From an uncultured Bacilli bacterium (GTDB lineage Bacteria; Bacillota_I; Bacilli_A; RF39; UBA660): a stretch of DNA of 64,000 bases. The stretch spans positions 72,020-136,019 of the forward strand of contig CAKORY010000002.1 in assembly GCA_934101795.1 (NCBI GenBank), in the 5' to 3' direction. Each line of letters begins with the position of its first letter. The first letter of the stretch is position 1. The translations under genes and the position numbers were made by a program. Positions 8,067 through 16,552 of this stretch are shown here, one piece after another. Below the pieces are notes generated by a model. That model searched no databases. It was not told the DNA's origin and was given only the letters and a program-made list of their open reading frames with translations.

Positions 8067-9266
8067 ATGGATGAAAGAGCTATAAAAAAGGTGGTTTTGG
8101 ATAGTGGTCATGGTGGGGAAGATCCAGGTACTATAGCTAATGGAATAACTGAAAAAGATTATACTCTTAAGATTAGTGAATATATTCATAAAAGATTGGA
8201 TGAAATGGGTGTGCCCAATAAAATGACTAGAACTAGTGATGTTACTCTGACACCTAGTGAAAGGCCTAAGAAGGTACAAAGTTTTTATGGTAATGGCAGT
8301 GATGTAATTGTTGTGTCTAATCATATAAATGCAGGTGGTGGCGATGGTGCTGAAATTATTTATGCCCTTAGAAATAATGATACATTTGCTAGAAAAATAG
8401 CAAATGAATTTGAAAATGCTGGCCAAAATGTTAGAAAATATTATCAAAGAAGACTTCCTAGTAATCCTGCTAAAGATTATTATTATATAATGCGTGATAC
8501 TCCAAATAATGAAACTGTTATTGTAGAATATGGTTTTGCTGATTCTACAGGTGATGATATTTCTCAACTTAAAAATAATTGGGAAAAATTAGCGGAAGCA
8601 GTAACTAAAGCAATTGTGGAATATGCTGGGGGAAAATATGTTGCTCCGCTTGATTCTAATTATTATACTGTTAAAAGTGGTGATAGTTTATGGAGTATTT
8701 CTAGAAAATTTGGTATTACTGTTGATGAGCTTAAAAATGCAAATAATTTATCTAGTAATTTACTTAGTGTAGATCAAAATTTAATTATTCCTGGAAAAGA
8801 TCTTGATGCTATTGGTGAAGAATATGTTGTTAAAAAGGGAGATACTTTATATAGTATAGCTAGAAAATATAATACGAGTGTTGATAACCTTAAATCTATC
8901 AACAATATAATAACTGATTCACTTGCAATTGGTCAAATAATTAAGTTGCCATCAACAAGTAATGTTGCAAGTGATACATATATTGTAAAAAAAGGAGATA
9001 GTTTATATAGTATTGCAAGAACTTATAATACAAGTGTCGATAAGTTAAAAGAAATTAATAATTTAACTTCAAATGCCTTGGCTATTGGGCAAGTTCTTAA
9101 GCTACCTAGCAGTAATGCAAGTGGAAATGTAGTATATACTGTTAAAAAAGGAGATAGCCTTTATAGTATTGCAAGAGAATATGGAACTACTGTTGATGCA
9201 ATAAAAAAACTTAATAATATAACATCTAATACTCTTAGTATAGGACAAAAACTATTGTTACCTTAA
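8067..9266 (+). CDS. N-acetylmuramoyl-L-alanine amidase with four LysM repeats
   Basis: The N-terminal half (about residues 6-185) is an Amidase_3 zinc domain that cuts the bond between muramic acid and the stem peptide: His15 in DSGHGG, the acidic EKD after ANGIT, the second His in VSNHINAGGG and the catalytic Glu in IVEYGFA. The C-terminal half has four LysM peptidoglycan-binding repeats starting near residues 199, 253, 305 and 357, each with the KKGDSLYSIAR-type core. There is no signal peptide, which suggests release by lysis, a non-classical route, or a role inside the mother cell during sporulation. The ATG at 8067 is chosen because AGGTG at 8056-8060 is the ribosome site; the GTG at 8058 is part of that site. 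Confidence 0.92.
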   Translation: MDERAIKKVVLDSGHGGEDPGTIANGITEKDYTLKISEYIHKRLDEMGVPNKMTRTSDVTLTPSERPKKVQSFYGNGSDVIVVSNHINAGGGDGAEIIYALRNNDTFARKIANEFENAGQNVRKYYQRRLPSNPAKDYYYIMRDTPNNETVIVEYGFADSTGDDISQLKNNWEKLAEAVTKAIVEYAGGKYVAPLDSNYYTVKSGDSLWSISRKFGITVDELKNANNLSSNLLSVDQNLIIPGKDLDAIGEEYVVKKGDTLYSIARKYNTSVDNLKSINNIITDSLAIGQIIKLPSTSNVASDTYIVKKGDSLYSIARTYNTSVDKLKEINNLTSNALAIGQVLKLPSSNASGNVVYTVKKGDSLYSIAREYGTTVDAIKKLNNITSNTLSIGQKLLLP

Positions 9267-9279
9267 CAATAGTTTTTTG
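9248..9279 (+). terminator. terminator overlapping the end of the amidase gene
   Basis: A perfect 13-bp stem (9248-9260 with 9264-9276, loop CCT) followed by T residues includes the last amidase codons and its TAA stop. The coding end and the terminator use the same bases. Confidence 0.85.
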
Positions 9280-9292
9280 ATAAATGCCAGAT

Positions 9293-9333
9293 TTTCACCA
9301 GAAAATACCATTAAACGGTATTTTCTAGTGAAA
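9293..9333. other. long hairpin between convergent genes
   Basis: TTTCAC-C-AGAAAATACC and its complement form a 16-bp stem with one mismatch and a 7-nt loop between the amidase and the minus-strand membrane protein. It lacks a T run in the minus direction, so it is only a possible terminator or mRNA 3' stabiliser for the gene at 9342. Confidence 0.5.
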
Positions 9334-9341
9334 TTATGCTA

Positions 9342-9983
9342 TTATTTTATTTTTTTCTTTCTATTTAAATTAGGAAAAGCTTTTAGTATTCTTTCGTAAA
9401 CATATAAGTCATTTTTAATAAATTTAGAAATGGCTTTTTTTATATCAATCGTTGAGTCTTTCTTGTCTTTGGCAACTAGTTTTATTTTAAATACTATAAT
9501 TAAAGAAATTACAATGTCTACGATAAAAATTGTGATTAAAATTATTGATATTATAAGTATTACTTTTAAAGAAAAATTATTCATAACATTTATAAGATAT
9601 GGTGTTACATATTTTATGGCAAGAGCTCCGAGTATTGAAAATGGGGTCATTGTTTCAAGACATATTCTACCATTAAGGTTATATTTCATGTTTGTATAAT
9701 CCCACCACCTTAATTTAAATATTTTTTCCATGATATAGCTAGTAGTATATTCTAGTAAAGAACAAATGAACATTGTTAAAATAAATAATACTATAAAATT
9801 ATTAGTATAACTTTTTAAAAGAAAATATAAAAGTAATGAACCAAAGCCATATATTGGACAACATGGACCAAGTAAAAAGCCTCGATTGACAAATTTATGT
9901 TCATTATAAAGACTTAAGATTACTTCCATAAGCCAACCTAAAAAGGAATAAATAAAAAATAATATAGAATAAGTATAGAACAT
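9342..9983 (-). CDS. CmpB-type putative ABC transporter membrane protein
   Basis: This is a membrane protein of 213 aa with about five hydrophobic segments. The N-terminal FIYSFLGWLMEVI and NRGFLLGPCCPIYGFG blocks are the signature of the family named putative ABC-transporter type IV (ABC_trans_CmpB), which is common in Firmicutes and has no proven substrate. The C-terminus is lysine-rich and cytoplasmic. A good AGGAGGA ribosome site precedes the ATG. The SleB-like gene lies 51 nt upstream on the same strand, so both may share one transcript. Confidence 0.75.
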   Translation of the reverse strand: MFYTYSILFFIYSFLGWLMEVILSLYNEHKFVNRGFLLGPCCPIYGFGSLLLYFLLKSYTNNFIVLFILTMFICSLLEYTTSYIMEKIFKLRWWDYTNMKYNLNGRICLETMTPFSILGALAIKYVTPYLINVMNNFSLKVILIISIILITIFIVDIVISLIIVFKIKLVAKDKKDSTIDIKKAISKFIKNDLYVYERILKAFPNLNRKKKIK

Positions 9984-10034
9984 AATATCCTCCTTGATAC
10001 TTATTATACATTATTTTAAAAAATATTCTATATT

Positions 10035-10457
10035 TTAATGAATTTTTTTGCAAACTCCAGGGTCGGGATTATAGAAACAATGACTTTTGTAGCTTCCTGC
10101 TAGGTCTTGATTATACCAAGTTTGTTTGCATGATGCACCTTTTGTAGGTGAATAAAACCATAAAGCATTAGTAGCTGGATGATAGTATTCACCTCGGACT
10201 ATTCTTTTTGCTAGTTGTTTTTCAAGAGTAGTTGATTCAGCATTAAATAATGATGAAGTAGCCCCAGTAAATTGATTTTTTTGATAAATAACATCACGAA
10301 TATTGTTTACATTTTTAAAAGTTAAACAATCTGCTAAAACTCTATTGGCCACAACGTTTCCAACCATTAACATTCCAAGGTTTCCTTCGCCGAGTGCCTC
10401 AGCCCGCATTATTCTTGCCAGTAAATCCAGTTCTCGATCTGTATAAGTAAAAAGCAT
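10035..10457 (-). CDS. SleB-like cell wall hydrolase
   Basis: This compact 140-aa protein consists almost only of the Hydrolase_2 domain seen in the spore cortex-lytic enzyme SleB and in CwlJ: DLLARIMRAEALGEG carries the catalytic Glu (RAEA) and is followed by MVGNVVANR and a late ALWFYSP block. CwlJ-like enzymes also lack a signal peptide and are made in the mother cell, and this one lacks a signal peptide and the SleB N-terminal binding domain. It would cut cortex peptidoglycan during germination or remodel walls. With Spo0A at 21865 and the collagen-like protein at 56121, a spore role is reasonable but inferred. AGGTGAT precedes the ATG. Confidence 0.82.
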   Translation of the reverse strand: MLFTYTDRELDLLARIMRAEALGEGNLGMLMVGNVVANRVLADCLTFKNVNNIRDVIYQKNQFTGATSSLFNAESTTLEKQLAKRIVRGEYYHPATNALWFYSPTKGASCKQTWYNQDLAGSYKSHCFYNPDPGVCKKIH

Positions 10458-10510
10458 AATATCACCTAATGTAGTTTATGAAAAAATAAAAATGTTGTTA
10501 AAATTTTGGA

Positions 10511-10539
10511 TTTACATATAATTATTTTAGTGTTATAAT
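10511..10539 (+). promoter_or_regulatory. sigma-A-type promoter for the gene at 10570
   Basis: TTTACA at 10511-10516 and TATAAT at 10534-10539 are 17 nt apart. The leader to the AAAGGGG ribosome site is short, as elsewhere in this window. Confidence 0.65.
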
Positions 10540-10569
10540 ATTTTTCCATTTTCAGAAAGGGGAATGTAT

Positions 10570-11043
10570 ATGAAAATGAATGATGCAATATTAAATCAAT
10601 ATGTTTTTTTACCAAATGTTAAGTTGTCGTTATTAATTGATTGTAAGCTTATGGAGTTTTATACTTATAAAAAAGCAGCAGAAATTGCTGAACAGGTTTT
10701 GATTCAAAATGGATATCCTGGAGTTATTAATATTTATTTTGGTGATAAAGAAAATGAAATACAAAAACTACTTTGTTTAGCTAAGCTTAGAAGTGTTTCT
10801 GTAAATGTTACCATGGATAATGTGAATGTTACAATTGATGATGTAGTTAGAGTTATTGAAGACGTTTATAGAAAAACACTTGCATTAATTACTGATGTAG
10901 ATTATGATCCTTATAGTGAAATGGGTATAAGTAAATGCAGTAAAGAATCTGTTATAGCTGAACTTAGTAAAGATGTATCTAGAATAATTGATAGTTTAAA
11001 AACGGATGATATTGTGTTACAAAGAAATATGAAGATTTCATAA
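10570..11043 (+). CDS. hypothetical protein
   Basis: I do not recognise this protein of 157 aa. It is soluble, with no signal peptide or membrane segment. It has a helical N-terminal half (KKAAEIAEQVLIQNGYPG), a central beta-rich SVNVTMDNVNVTIDD repeat-like stretch and a helical C-terminus. The ATG at 10570 is preferred over 10564 because AAAGGGG at 10555-10561 is then 8 nt away. It has its own promoter and terminator, so it is monocistronic. The neighbours (wall hydrolase, amino-acid importer) do not point to a function. Confidence 0.75.
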   Translation: MKMNDAILNQYVFLPNVKLSLLIDCKLMEFYTYKKAAEIAEQVLIQNGYPGVINIYFGDKENEIQKLLCLAKLRSVSVNVTMDNVNVTIDDVVRVIEDVYRKTLALITDVDYDPYSEMGISKCSKESVIAELSKDVSRIIDSLKTDDIVLQRNMKIS

Positions 11044-11062
11044 AAATATGAAGTCTTTTTCT
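11032..11062 (+). terminator. terminator overlapping the end of the gene at 10570
   Basis: A 10-bp stem with one G-T pair (11032-11041 with 11048-11057) runs into TTTTTC. The stem includes the last codons of the gene. Confidence 0.75.
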
Positions 11063-11090
11063 TTGCAATGAAATAATTTAATGGTATAAT
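11063..11090 (+). promoter_or_regulatory. promoter of the amino-acid ABC importer
   Basis: TTGCAA at 11063-11068 and TATAAT at 11085-11090 are 16 nt apart, and the lipoprotein gene starts 21 nt downstream. Confidence 0.6.
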
Positions 11091-11111
11091 TAATTAAGAT
11101 AGAGGTGTTAT

Positions 11112-11834
11112 ATGAAAAAGATAATAATTATTTTAGTTAGTTTATTAATGGTAACTGGATGTGTGAAAAAGGATGAGAATCAGTTAATTATGGTTACTGA
11201 AGCTGGTTTTGCTCCGTATGAATATTATGAAAATGGAGAAGTTGTTGGTGTCGATGTTGATATTGCTAGGGAAATTGCAAAATATTTAGGTAAGACACTA
11301 GTTGTAAAAGATATCGCTTTTGATTCAATTATTAATGAAGTTAGGACTGGTAAAGCTGATTTTGGAGCTGCTGGTATTAGTTATAGTGAGGACAGAGCTA
11401 AGAATGTTGATTTTTCTATTAATTATGCTGTTAGTAAACAAGTGGTAATTGTAAATAATAATAGTAGTATTACAAATGTAAATGAGATAAGTAATAAAAA
11501 AATTGCTGTTCAACTTGGTAGTATAGCGGATACTTTTGTTACTGAAAGACATAAAAATGCAAATGTGGTAAGACAAAAGAAGTATTTGGCAGCGATTGAA
11601 GATTTGAAAACTGGTAAAGTGGATTGTGTTGTTATGGATGAGCTTCCTGCTAAAGAAATTGTTTCAAAAAATGAAGGTATTAAGATACTTGATGGTAGTT
11701 TAACTAATGATTCTTATGGAATGATTGTTAAAAAAGGCAATAAAGAATTGTTAGATGCAATTAATACTGTGTTACAAAATTTAAAAGATGAAGGTAAAAT
11801 TGATGAATTTATTATAAAACATACAGAAAAGTAG
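11112..11834 (+). CDS. amino-acid ABC transporter substrate-binding lipoprotein
   Basis: This is a solute-binding protein of 240 aa (SBP_bac_3 type). The N-terminus is a lipoprotein signal with the lipobox LMVTGC, so Cys17 would be lipid-anchored on the outer face of the membrane. The mature part has the typical TEAGFAPYEYYENGEVVGVDVDIA opening (shown here as separate motifs EAGFAPYE and GVDVDIA), the GAAGISYSEDRA block and a terminal DGSLTNDSYGM. It feeds the permease at 11844 and the ATPase at 12523. Because the arginine deiminase genes follow directly, arginine or ornithine is the likely ligand; the sequence alone does not fix it. Confidence 0.88.
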   Translation: MKKIIIILVSLLMVTGCVKKDENQLIMVTEAGFAPYEYYENGEVVGVDVDIAREIAKYLGKTLVVKDIAFDSIINEVRTGKADFGAAGISYSEDRAKNVDFSINYAVSKQVVIVNNNSSITNVNEISNKKIAVQLGSIADTFVTERHKNANVVRQKKYLAAIEDLKTGKVDCVVMDELPAKEIVSKNEGIKILDGSLTNDSYGMIVKKGNKELLDAINTVLQNLKDEGKIDEFIIKHTEK

Positions 11835-11843
11835 AGGTTTTAA

Positions 11844-12536
11844 ATGTTTAAAGATATTTATAATAGTTTTTATGATAGTGTTATTTATGATGACAGATAT
11901 AAATTTATTTTGGAAGGGTTATTTAATACATTAATTATTGCTTTATTTGCGGTTTTTATTGGCTTTATTATTGGCATAATTATTGCTATCATTCGTCATA
12001 ATCATGATACAAATGGTAAATTAAAGATTTTTAATAAAATTGTTGTTTGGTATGTAAACATAATAAGGGGTACACCAGTTTTACTCCAACTTATGATAAT
12101 TTATTATGTTATTTTTAAATCTAGTAATATTAGTGTTGTTATTGTTGGTATTCTTGCCTTTGGTCTTAATTCTGGAGCTTATGTATCTGAAATTATTAGG
12201 TCTGGTTTAAATGCTATAGATAAAGGGCAAATGGAGGCTGGACTTGCTCTTGGTTTTAATTATGCAAAAACTATGAGATATATTATTATGCCTCAAGGAG
12301 TAAGAAATGTTTTGCCAGCACTTGGTAATGAATTTATTACTTTAATTAAAGAAACTTCTACTGGAGCTTATATTGGTATTATGGAACTTACCAAAGCTAG
12401 TGATATTATAGCATCAAGAACTTATGATTATTTTTTCCCGTTAATTATGATTGCTTGTATTTATTTACTTATTACTTTGGGACTTACTAATCTGGTAAAT
12501 AAAATGGAGGTGAAACTTTCTAATGCTAAGTGTTAA
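11844..12536 (+). CDS. amino-acid ABC transporter permease
   Basis: This is a HisM/GlnP-type membrane permease of 230 aa. It has an N-terminal membrane segment (LFNTLIIALFAVFIGF), the RGTPVLLQLMIIYY block and the EAA loop (EAGLALGFNYAKTMRYIIMPQG) that contacts the ATPase. It forms the membrane channel of the importer, probably as a homodimer. It lies 9 nt after the binding-protein gene and overlaps the ATPase gene by 14 nt, so the three are one operon. Confidence 0.92.
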   Translation: MFKDIYNSFYDSVIYDDRYKFILEGLFNTLIIALFAVFIGFIIGIIIAIIRHNHDTNGKLKIFNKIVVWYVNIIRGTPVLLQLMIIYYVIFKSSNISVVIVGILAFGLNSGAYVSEIIRSGLNAIDKGQMEAGLALGFNYAKTMRYIIMPQGVRNVLPALGNEFITLIKETSTGAYIGIMELTKASDIIASRTYDYFFPLIMIACIYLLITLGLTNLVNKMEVKLSNAKC

Positions 12537-13245
12537 ACATTTAAAGAAAAAATTTGATAAAATAAGTGTATTAAAAGATATAAGTTTTGATGTAGAAAAA
12601 GGAGATATTTTAGCAATAGTTGGACCTTCAGGAAGTGGGAAAAGTACACTTCTTAGATGTTTAAATATGTTAGAAACACCAACAAGTGGAAAGATTGTTT
12701 TTGAAGGCGTTAATCTTACAAGTAAAGATGCTAATTTACCTTTAGTAAGAGAAAAAATGGGAATGGTTTTTCAACAATTTAATTTGTTCAATCATTTAAC
12801 AGTTATGGAAAATCTTACTTTAGCTCCGATTAAACTTAAGGTTATGGGTGAAGGCAGTAGTAAAAGAAAAGCAACTGAACTTTTGAAAATGATTGATTTA
12901 TACGATAAAGCAAATAGTTATCCAAGTTCTTTATCGGGAGGGCAAAAACAAAGAATTGCAATTATTAGAACACTTATGATGAATCCAGATATTATACTTT
13001 TTGATGAACCTACGAGTGCGTTAGATCCATTGATGGTTGGAGAAGTACTTGATTTAATAAAAAGACTTGCAAATGATAATAAAACAATGATTATTGTATC
13101 TCATGAACTTAATTTCGTTAAAAACATTGCAAGCAAGGTGTTATTCTTGGATGATGGAAAAGTTAAATTTTATGGAAGTAATAAAGAATTTTTTGCTAGT
13201 AAAAATAAAGATATAAAAGAATTTCTAGATAAAGTCAATAATTGA
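12523..13245 (+). CDS. amino-acid ABC transporter ATP-binding protein
   Basis: This 240-aa ATPase is of the GlnQ/HisP type and powers the importer. It has Walker A GPSGSGKST, Q-loop QQFNLF, signature LSGGQKQR, Walker B IILFDEPTSALDP and the switch histidine in IIVSHELNF. It starts inside the permease gene with GGAGGTG at 12507-12513 as ribosome site. It ends in TGA 54 nt before the deiminase gene, which has its own promoter. Confidence 0.94.
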   Translation: MLSVKHLKKKFDKISVLKDISFDVEKGDILAIVGPSGSGKSTLLRCLNMLETPTSGKIVFEGVNLTSKDANLPLVREKMGMVFQQFNLFNHLTVMENLTLAPIKLKVMGEGSSKRKATELLKMIDLYDKANSYPSSLSGGQKQRIAIIRTLMMNPDIILFDEPTSALDPLMVGEVLDLIKRLANDNKTMIIVSHELNFVKNIASKVLFLDDGKVKFYGSNKEFFASKNKDIKEFLDKVNN

Positions 13246-13274
13246 TTGAAAATATAAAATTAGTCTGTTATAAT
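13246..13274 (+). promoter_or_regulatory. promoter of the arginine deiminase operon
   Basis: TTGAAA at 13246-13251 and TATAAT at 13269-13274 are 17 nt apart, followed by AGGAGAGG and the ATG at 13300. The -35 box overlaps the end of the ATPase gene's stop region. I see no clear ArgR or Crp box beside it. Confidence 0.7.
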
Positions 13275-13299
13275 TAAGGTAGAATAAGGAGAGGATTAA

Positions 13300-15615
13300 A
13301 TGAATGCAATTAATGTAAGAAGTGAAATTGGACCACTTAAAAAAGTACTTTTGCATAGACCTGGTAATGAACTTTTAAATTTAACACCAGATTCTTTGGG
13401 TAGATTACTTTTTGATGATATACCTTTTTTACCTGATGCTCAAGCTGAACATGATGAGTTTGCTAGAGTATTAAAAGAAAATGGTATTGAAGTAGTATAT
13501 CTTGAAGATTTAATGGCTAGTGTACTTGAATTAAGTGGAGATATTGAAGATAAATTTATTAGACAATTTATCTATGAAGCGGGGATAACTACTCCGAAGT
13601 ATAAAAATTTAGTATATAGTTATCTAAAGAGTTTTAATAATAAAAAAGAACTTGTTTTAAAAACTATGGAAGGGATAAAACTTGAAGAAATTAGTAGAGC
13701 TAAAAGAGAAGTTGAAAAGTCTTTAGTTGACTTAGTTAGTGAAGAATCAGATTTTTTAGCAGATCCGATGCCAAACCTTTATTTTACAAGAGATCCATTT
13801 GCTAGTGCTGGTAATGGAGTAATTTTAAATAAAATGTATTCTGTTACTAGAAGTAGAGAAACTATTTATGCTGAATATATCTTTAATTATCATCCAGATT
13901 TTAAAGATAGTTTAGATAAATATTATGATAGATATTTACCATATCATATTGAAGGTGGAGATGTCTTAAATTTAAATAGTCATATTTTAGCTGTTGGTAT
14001 TTCTCAAAGAACTGAAGCTGCAGCAATAGATGAACTAGCTAAGAATTGTTTTAGAGATCCTAATTGTAAGATTGATACAATACTTGCATTTAATATACCT
14101 GAGTCAAGAGCTTTCATGCACTTAGATACTGTATTTACTCAAATTGATTATGATAAATTTACATATCATCCAGGTATTATGGATACACTTCAAGTTTTTG
14201 AAATTACTGAAGGGGATATTCCTGATTCTGATGAAGATTTAAATGTTAAAGAAGTAAATGGTAGTTTGGAAGAAATTCTTGAAAAATACTTAGGTAGAGA
14301 AATTGAAGTTATTCCATGTGCTGGTGGGGAAAAGATTTCATCAGAAAGAGAACAATGGAATGATGGAACAAATACTTTATGTATTGCTCCGGGTGTTGTA
14401 GTTGTTTATGATAGAAACAATATTACTAATAATATTTTAAGAGAACATGGTCTTAAAGTAATTGAAGTAAGTAGTGCTGAACTTTCGCGTGGTAGAGGTG
14501 GCCCTAGATGTATGAGTATGCCACTTATTCGTGAAGATATTGAAGAATTAGAACCTAATAAAGAAGAAATGCTTGAAACTATAAAGATTGAAGATTTTAT
14601 AAAGGTTCAAAATATAAATAAAATTGATTTGAGAGGTAGAAATTTCCTAAAACTTCTTGATTATACACCAGAAGAAATAAGATATTTACTTGATTTATCT
14701 AAAGATTTAAAAGATAAAAAGAGAAGAGGTATTGAACATAGATACTTAAGTGGTAAAAATATTGTTTTACTTTTTGAAAAAACTTCAACTAGAACTAGAT
14801 GTGCTTTTGAAGTTGCTGGTATGGATTTGGGTATGGGTGTAACTTACTTAGATCCTGGAGCTTCTCAAATGGGTAAAAAAGAATCAATTAGTGATACTGC
14901 GAAAGTTCTTGGTAGAATGTATGATGGTATTGAATATCGTGGATATGACCAAGCTATTGTGGAAGAACTTGCTGAAAATGCTGGTGTTCCTGTTTGGAAT
15001 GGTTTAACTACTGAATTCCATCCAACACAAATGCTTGCTGATATTTTAACTGTTGAAGAAAATTTTGGACATTTAAAAGGCATTAAACTTGTTTTTATGG
15101 GTGATGCTAGAAATAATGTTGCTAATTCACTTATGGTTGTATGTAGTAAGATGGGAATGCATTTTGTTGCTTGTGGACCTAAGAGCTTATGGCCAAATGA
15201 AGAATTAATTGAAGAATGCAAGGAAATTTGTAAGACAACTGGTGGATTAATCGAAATGAATGAAAACGTTTTAGAAGCTACCCGTGATGCTGATGTTATT
15301 TATACTGATGTTTGGGTTTCTATGGGAGAACCTGATGATGTATGGAATGAAAGAATCAATTTACTTAAACCTTATCAAGTAAATATGGATGTTATGAATA
15401 ATGCAAGACCTGATGCTATATTCTTACATTGTCTTCCATCATTCCACAATTTAAAAACAACTATTGGTAAAGATATATATAGTAAATTTGGTTTAAAAGA
15501 AATGGAAGTAACTGATGAAGTATTTAATTTACCTTGTTCTAAAGTATTTGATCAAGCTGAAAATAGATTACATACTATTAAAGCTGTCGTTTATGCAACA
15601 ATGAGGGAAGATTAA
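13300..15615 (+). CDS. fused arginine deiminase - ornithine carbamoyltransferase
   Basis: A single uninterrupted 771-aa protein joins two successive enzymes of the arginine deiminase pathway. Residues 1 to about 415 are arginine deiminase (arginine to citrulline plus ammonia), with [21 protein letters not shown] and the nucleophile Cys404 in [11 protein letters not shown]. After an acidic linker (about 415-440), residues 445-771 are a full catabolic ornithine carbamoyltransferase (citrulline plus phosphate to carbamoyl phosphate plus ornithine), with STRTR at 496-500, FHPTQMLAD and HCLP at 710-713. Normally arcA and arcB are separate genes. All key residues of both are kept, so both should be active, with citrulline perhaps passed locally. 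The carbamate kinase gene begins at the next base. Confidence 0.93.
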   Translation: MNAINVRSEIGPLKKVLLHRPGNELLNLTPDSLGRLLFDDIPFLPDAQAEHDEFARVLKENGIEVVYLEDLMASVLELSGDIEDKFIRQFIYEAGITTPKYKNLVYSYLKSFNNKKELVLKTMEGIKLEEISRAKREVEKSLVDLVSEESDFLADPMPNLYFTRDPFASAGNGVILNKMYSVTRSRETIYAEYIFNYHPDFKDSLDKYYDRYLPYHIEGGDVLNLNSHILAVGISQRTEAAAIDELAKNCFRDPNCKIDTILAFNIPESRAFMHLDTVFTQIDYDKFTYHPGIMDTLQVFEITEGDIPDSDEDLNVKEVNGSLEEILEKYLGREIEVIPCAGGEKISSEREQWNDGTNTLCIAPGVVVVYDRNNITNNILREHGLKVIEVSSAELSRGRGGPRCMSMPLIREDIEELEPNKEEMLETIKIEDFIKVQNINKIDLRGRNFLKLLDYTPEEIRYLLDLSKDLKDKKRRGIEHRYLSGKNIVLLFEKTSTRTRCAFEVAGMDLGMGVTYLDPGASQMGKKESISDTAKVLGRMYDGIEYRGYDQAIVEELAENAGVPVWNGLTTEFHPTQMLADILTVEENFGHLKGIKLVFMGDARNNVANSLMVVCSKMGMHFVACGPKSLWPNEELIEECKEICKTTGGLIEMNENVLEATRDADVIYTDVWVSMGEPDDVWNERINLLKPYQVNMDVMNNARPDAIFLHCLPSFHNLKTTIGKDIYSKFGLKEMEVTDEVFNLPCSKVFDQAENRLHTIKAVVYATMRED

Positions 15616-16551
15616 ATGAGTAAAATAGTTATTGCCTTAGGTGGTAATGCCTTAGGTAAAAATCCTAAAGAACAAATGAATTTACTTCAAAATGTTTCTA
15701 AAATAATTGTGAAACTTGTTAAAGATGGTAATGATGTTGTTATAACGCATGGGAATGGTCCTCAAGTAGGGCAAATAGCACTTGCTATGGAGTATGCAGC
15801 TTCAAATGGAGCTGGTACTCCTTATATGCCATTTCCTGAGTGTGGGAGTATGAGTCAAGGTTATATTGGTTATGGTTTAGAACAATGCCTTTTAAATGAG
15901 ATGAAAAAGGAAAACGTTCAAAAAAAATGCGTAGCCTTAATAACACAGGTTCTAGTTGATGCAAAAGATAGTGCTTTTTCTAATCCAACTAAACCAATTG
16001 GAATGTTTTATAGTAAGGAAGAGGCTATAAAGCAGGAAAAAGAAAAAGGTTATACTTTTGTAGAAGATGCTGGACGTGGGTATCGAAGAGTTGTGCCATC
16101 TCCGATGCCAATAGATATCATTGAAAAAGAAACTATTAAAGAACTTTTTCAAAATGGTTCACTTGTAATTGCTGCTGGTGGTGGGGGTATTCCCGTTATA
16201 AAAGATGGGGATAACTTAAAAGGTGTAGAAGCTGTTATTGATAAAGATAAAACTGCTGCATTACTCGCTAAGTTAATTGGTGCTGATACGCTTCTTATTT
16301 TAACTAGTGTTGATAAAGTGTCAATACATTACAATACTGATTTTCAAATTGATTTGGATGTGTTAAATGTTCAAGAAGCTTTGAAGTATATTTCTAATAA
16401 TGAGTTTGCTAAAGGAAGTATGCTTCCTAAAATAGAAGCTTGTTTAGATTTTGTTAAGGGTACTAATAATAGAGCAATTATAGGTTCGCTAGAAAAAGCA
16501 GTTGATGCTATAAATGGTGATTCTGGCACAATTATAAAGGAGGAAAAATAA
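15616..16551 (+). CDS. arcC: carbamate kinase
   Basis: This cytoplasmic kinase of 311 aa makes ATP from carbamoyl phosphate and ADP, the energy-yielding last step of the arginine deiminase pathway. The N-terminal IALGGNALG, ITHGNGPQVG, the internal GRGYRRVVPSP and the IAAGGGGIPV block are the family signatures, and length is typical. The start codon directly follows the stop of the fused deiminase-transferase gene, and the carrier gene follows after 1 nt, so the three genes form a tight operon. Confidence 0.95.
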   Translation: MSKIVIALGGNALGKNPKEQMNLLQNVSKIIVKLVKDGNDVVITHGNGPQVGQIALAMEYAASNGAGTPYMPFPECGSMSQGYIGYGLEQCLLNEMKKENVQKKCVALITQVLVDAKDSAFSNPTKPIGMFYSKEEAIKQEKEKGYTFVEDAGRGYRRVVPSPMPIDIIEKETIKELFQNGSLVIAAGGGGIPVIKDGDNLKGVEAVIDKDKTAALLAKLIGADTLLILTSVDKVSIHYNTDFQIDLDVLNVQEALKYISNNEFAKGSMLPKIEACLDFVKGTNNRAIIGSLEKAVDAINGDSGTIIKEEK

Positions 16552-16552
16552 A

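Noticed and set aside
8019..8567. Long minus-strand open frame opposite the amidase gene
   Set aside because: It is antisense to conserved Amidase_3 motifs, has no ribosome site and a composition expected for the reverse of AT-rich coding DNA.
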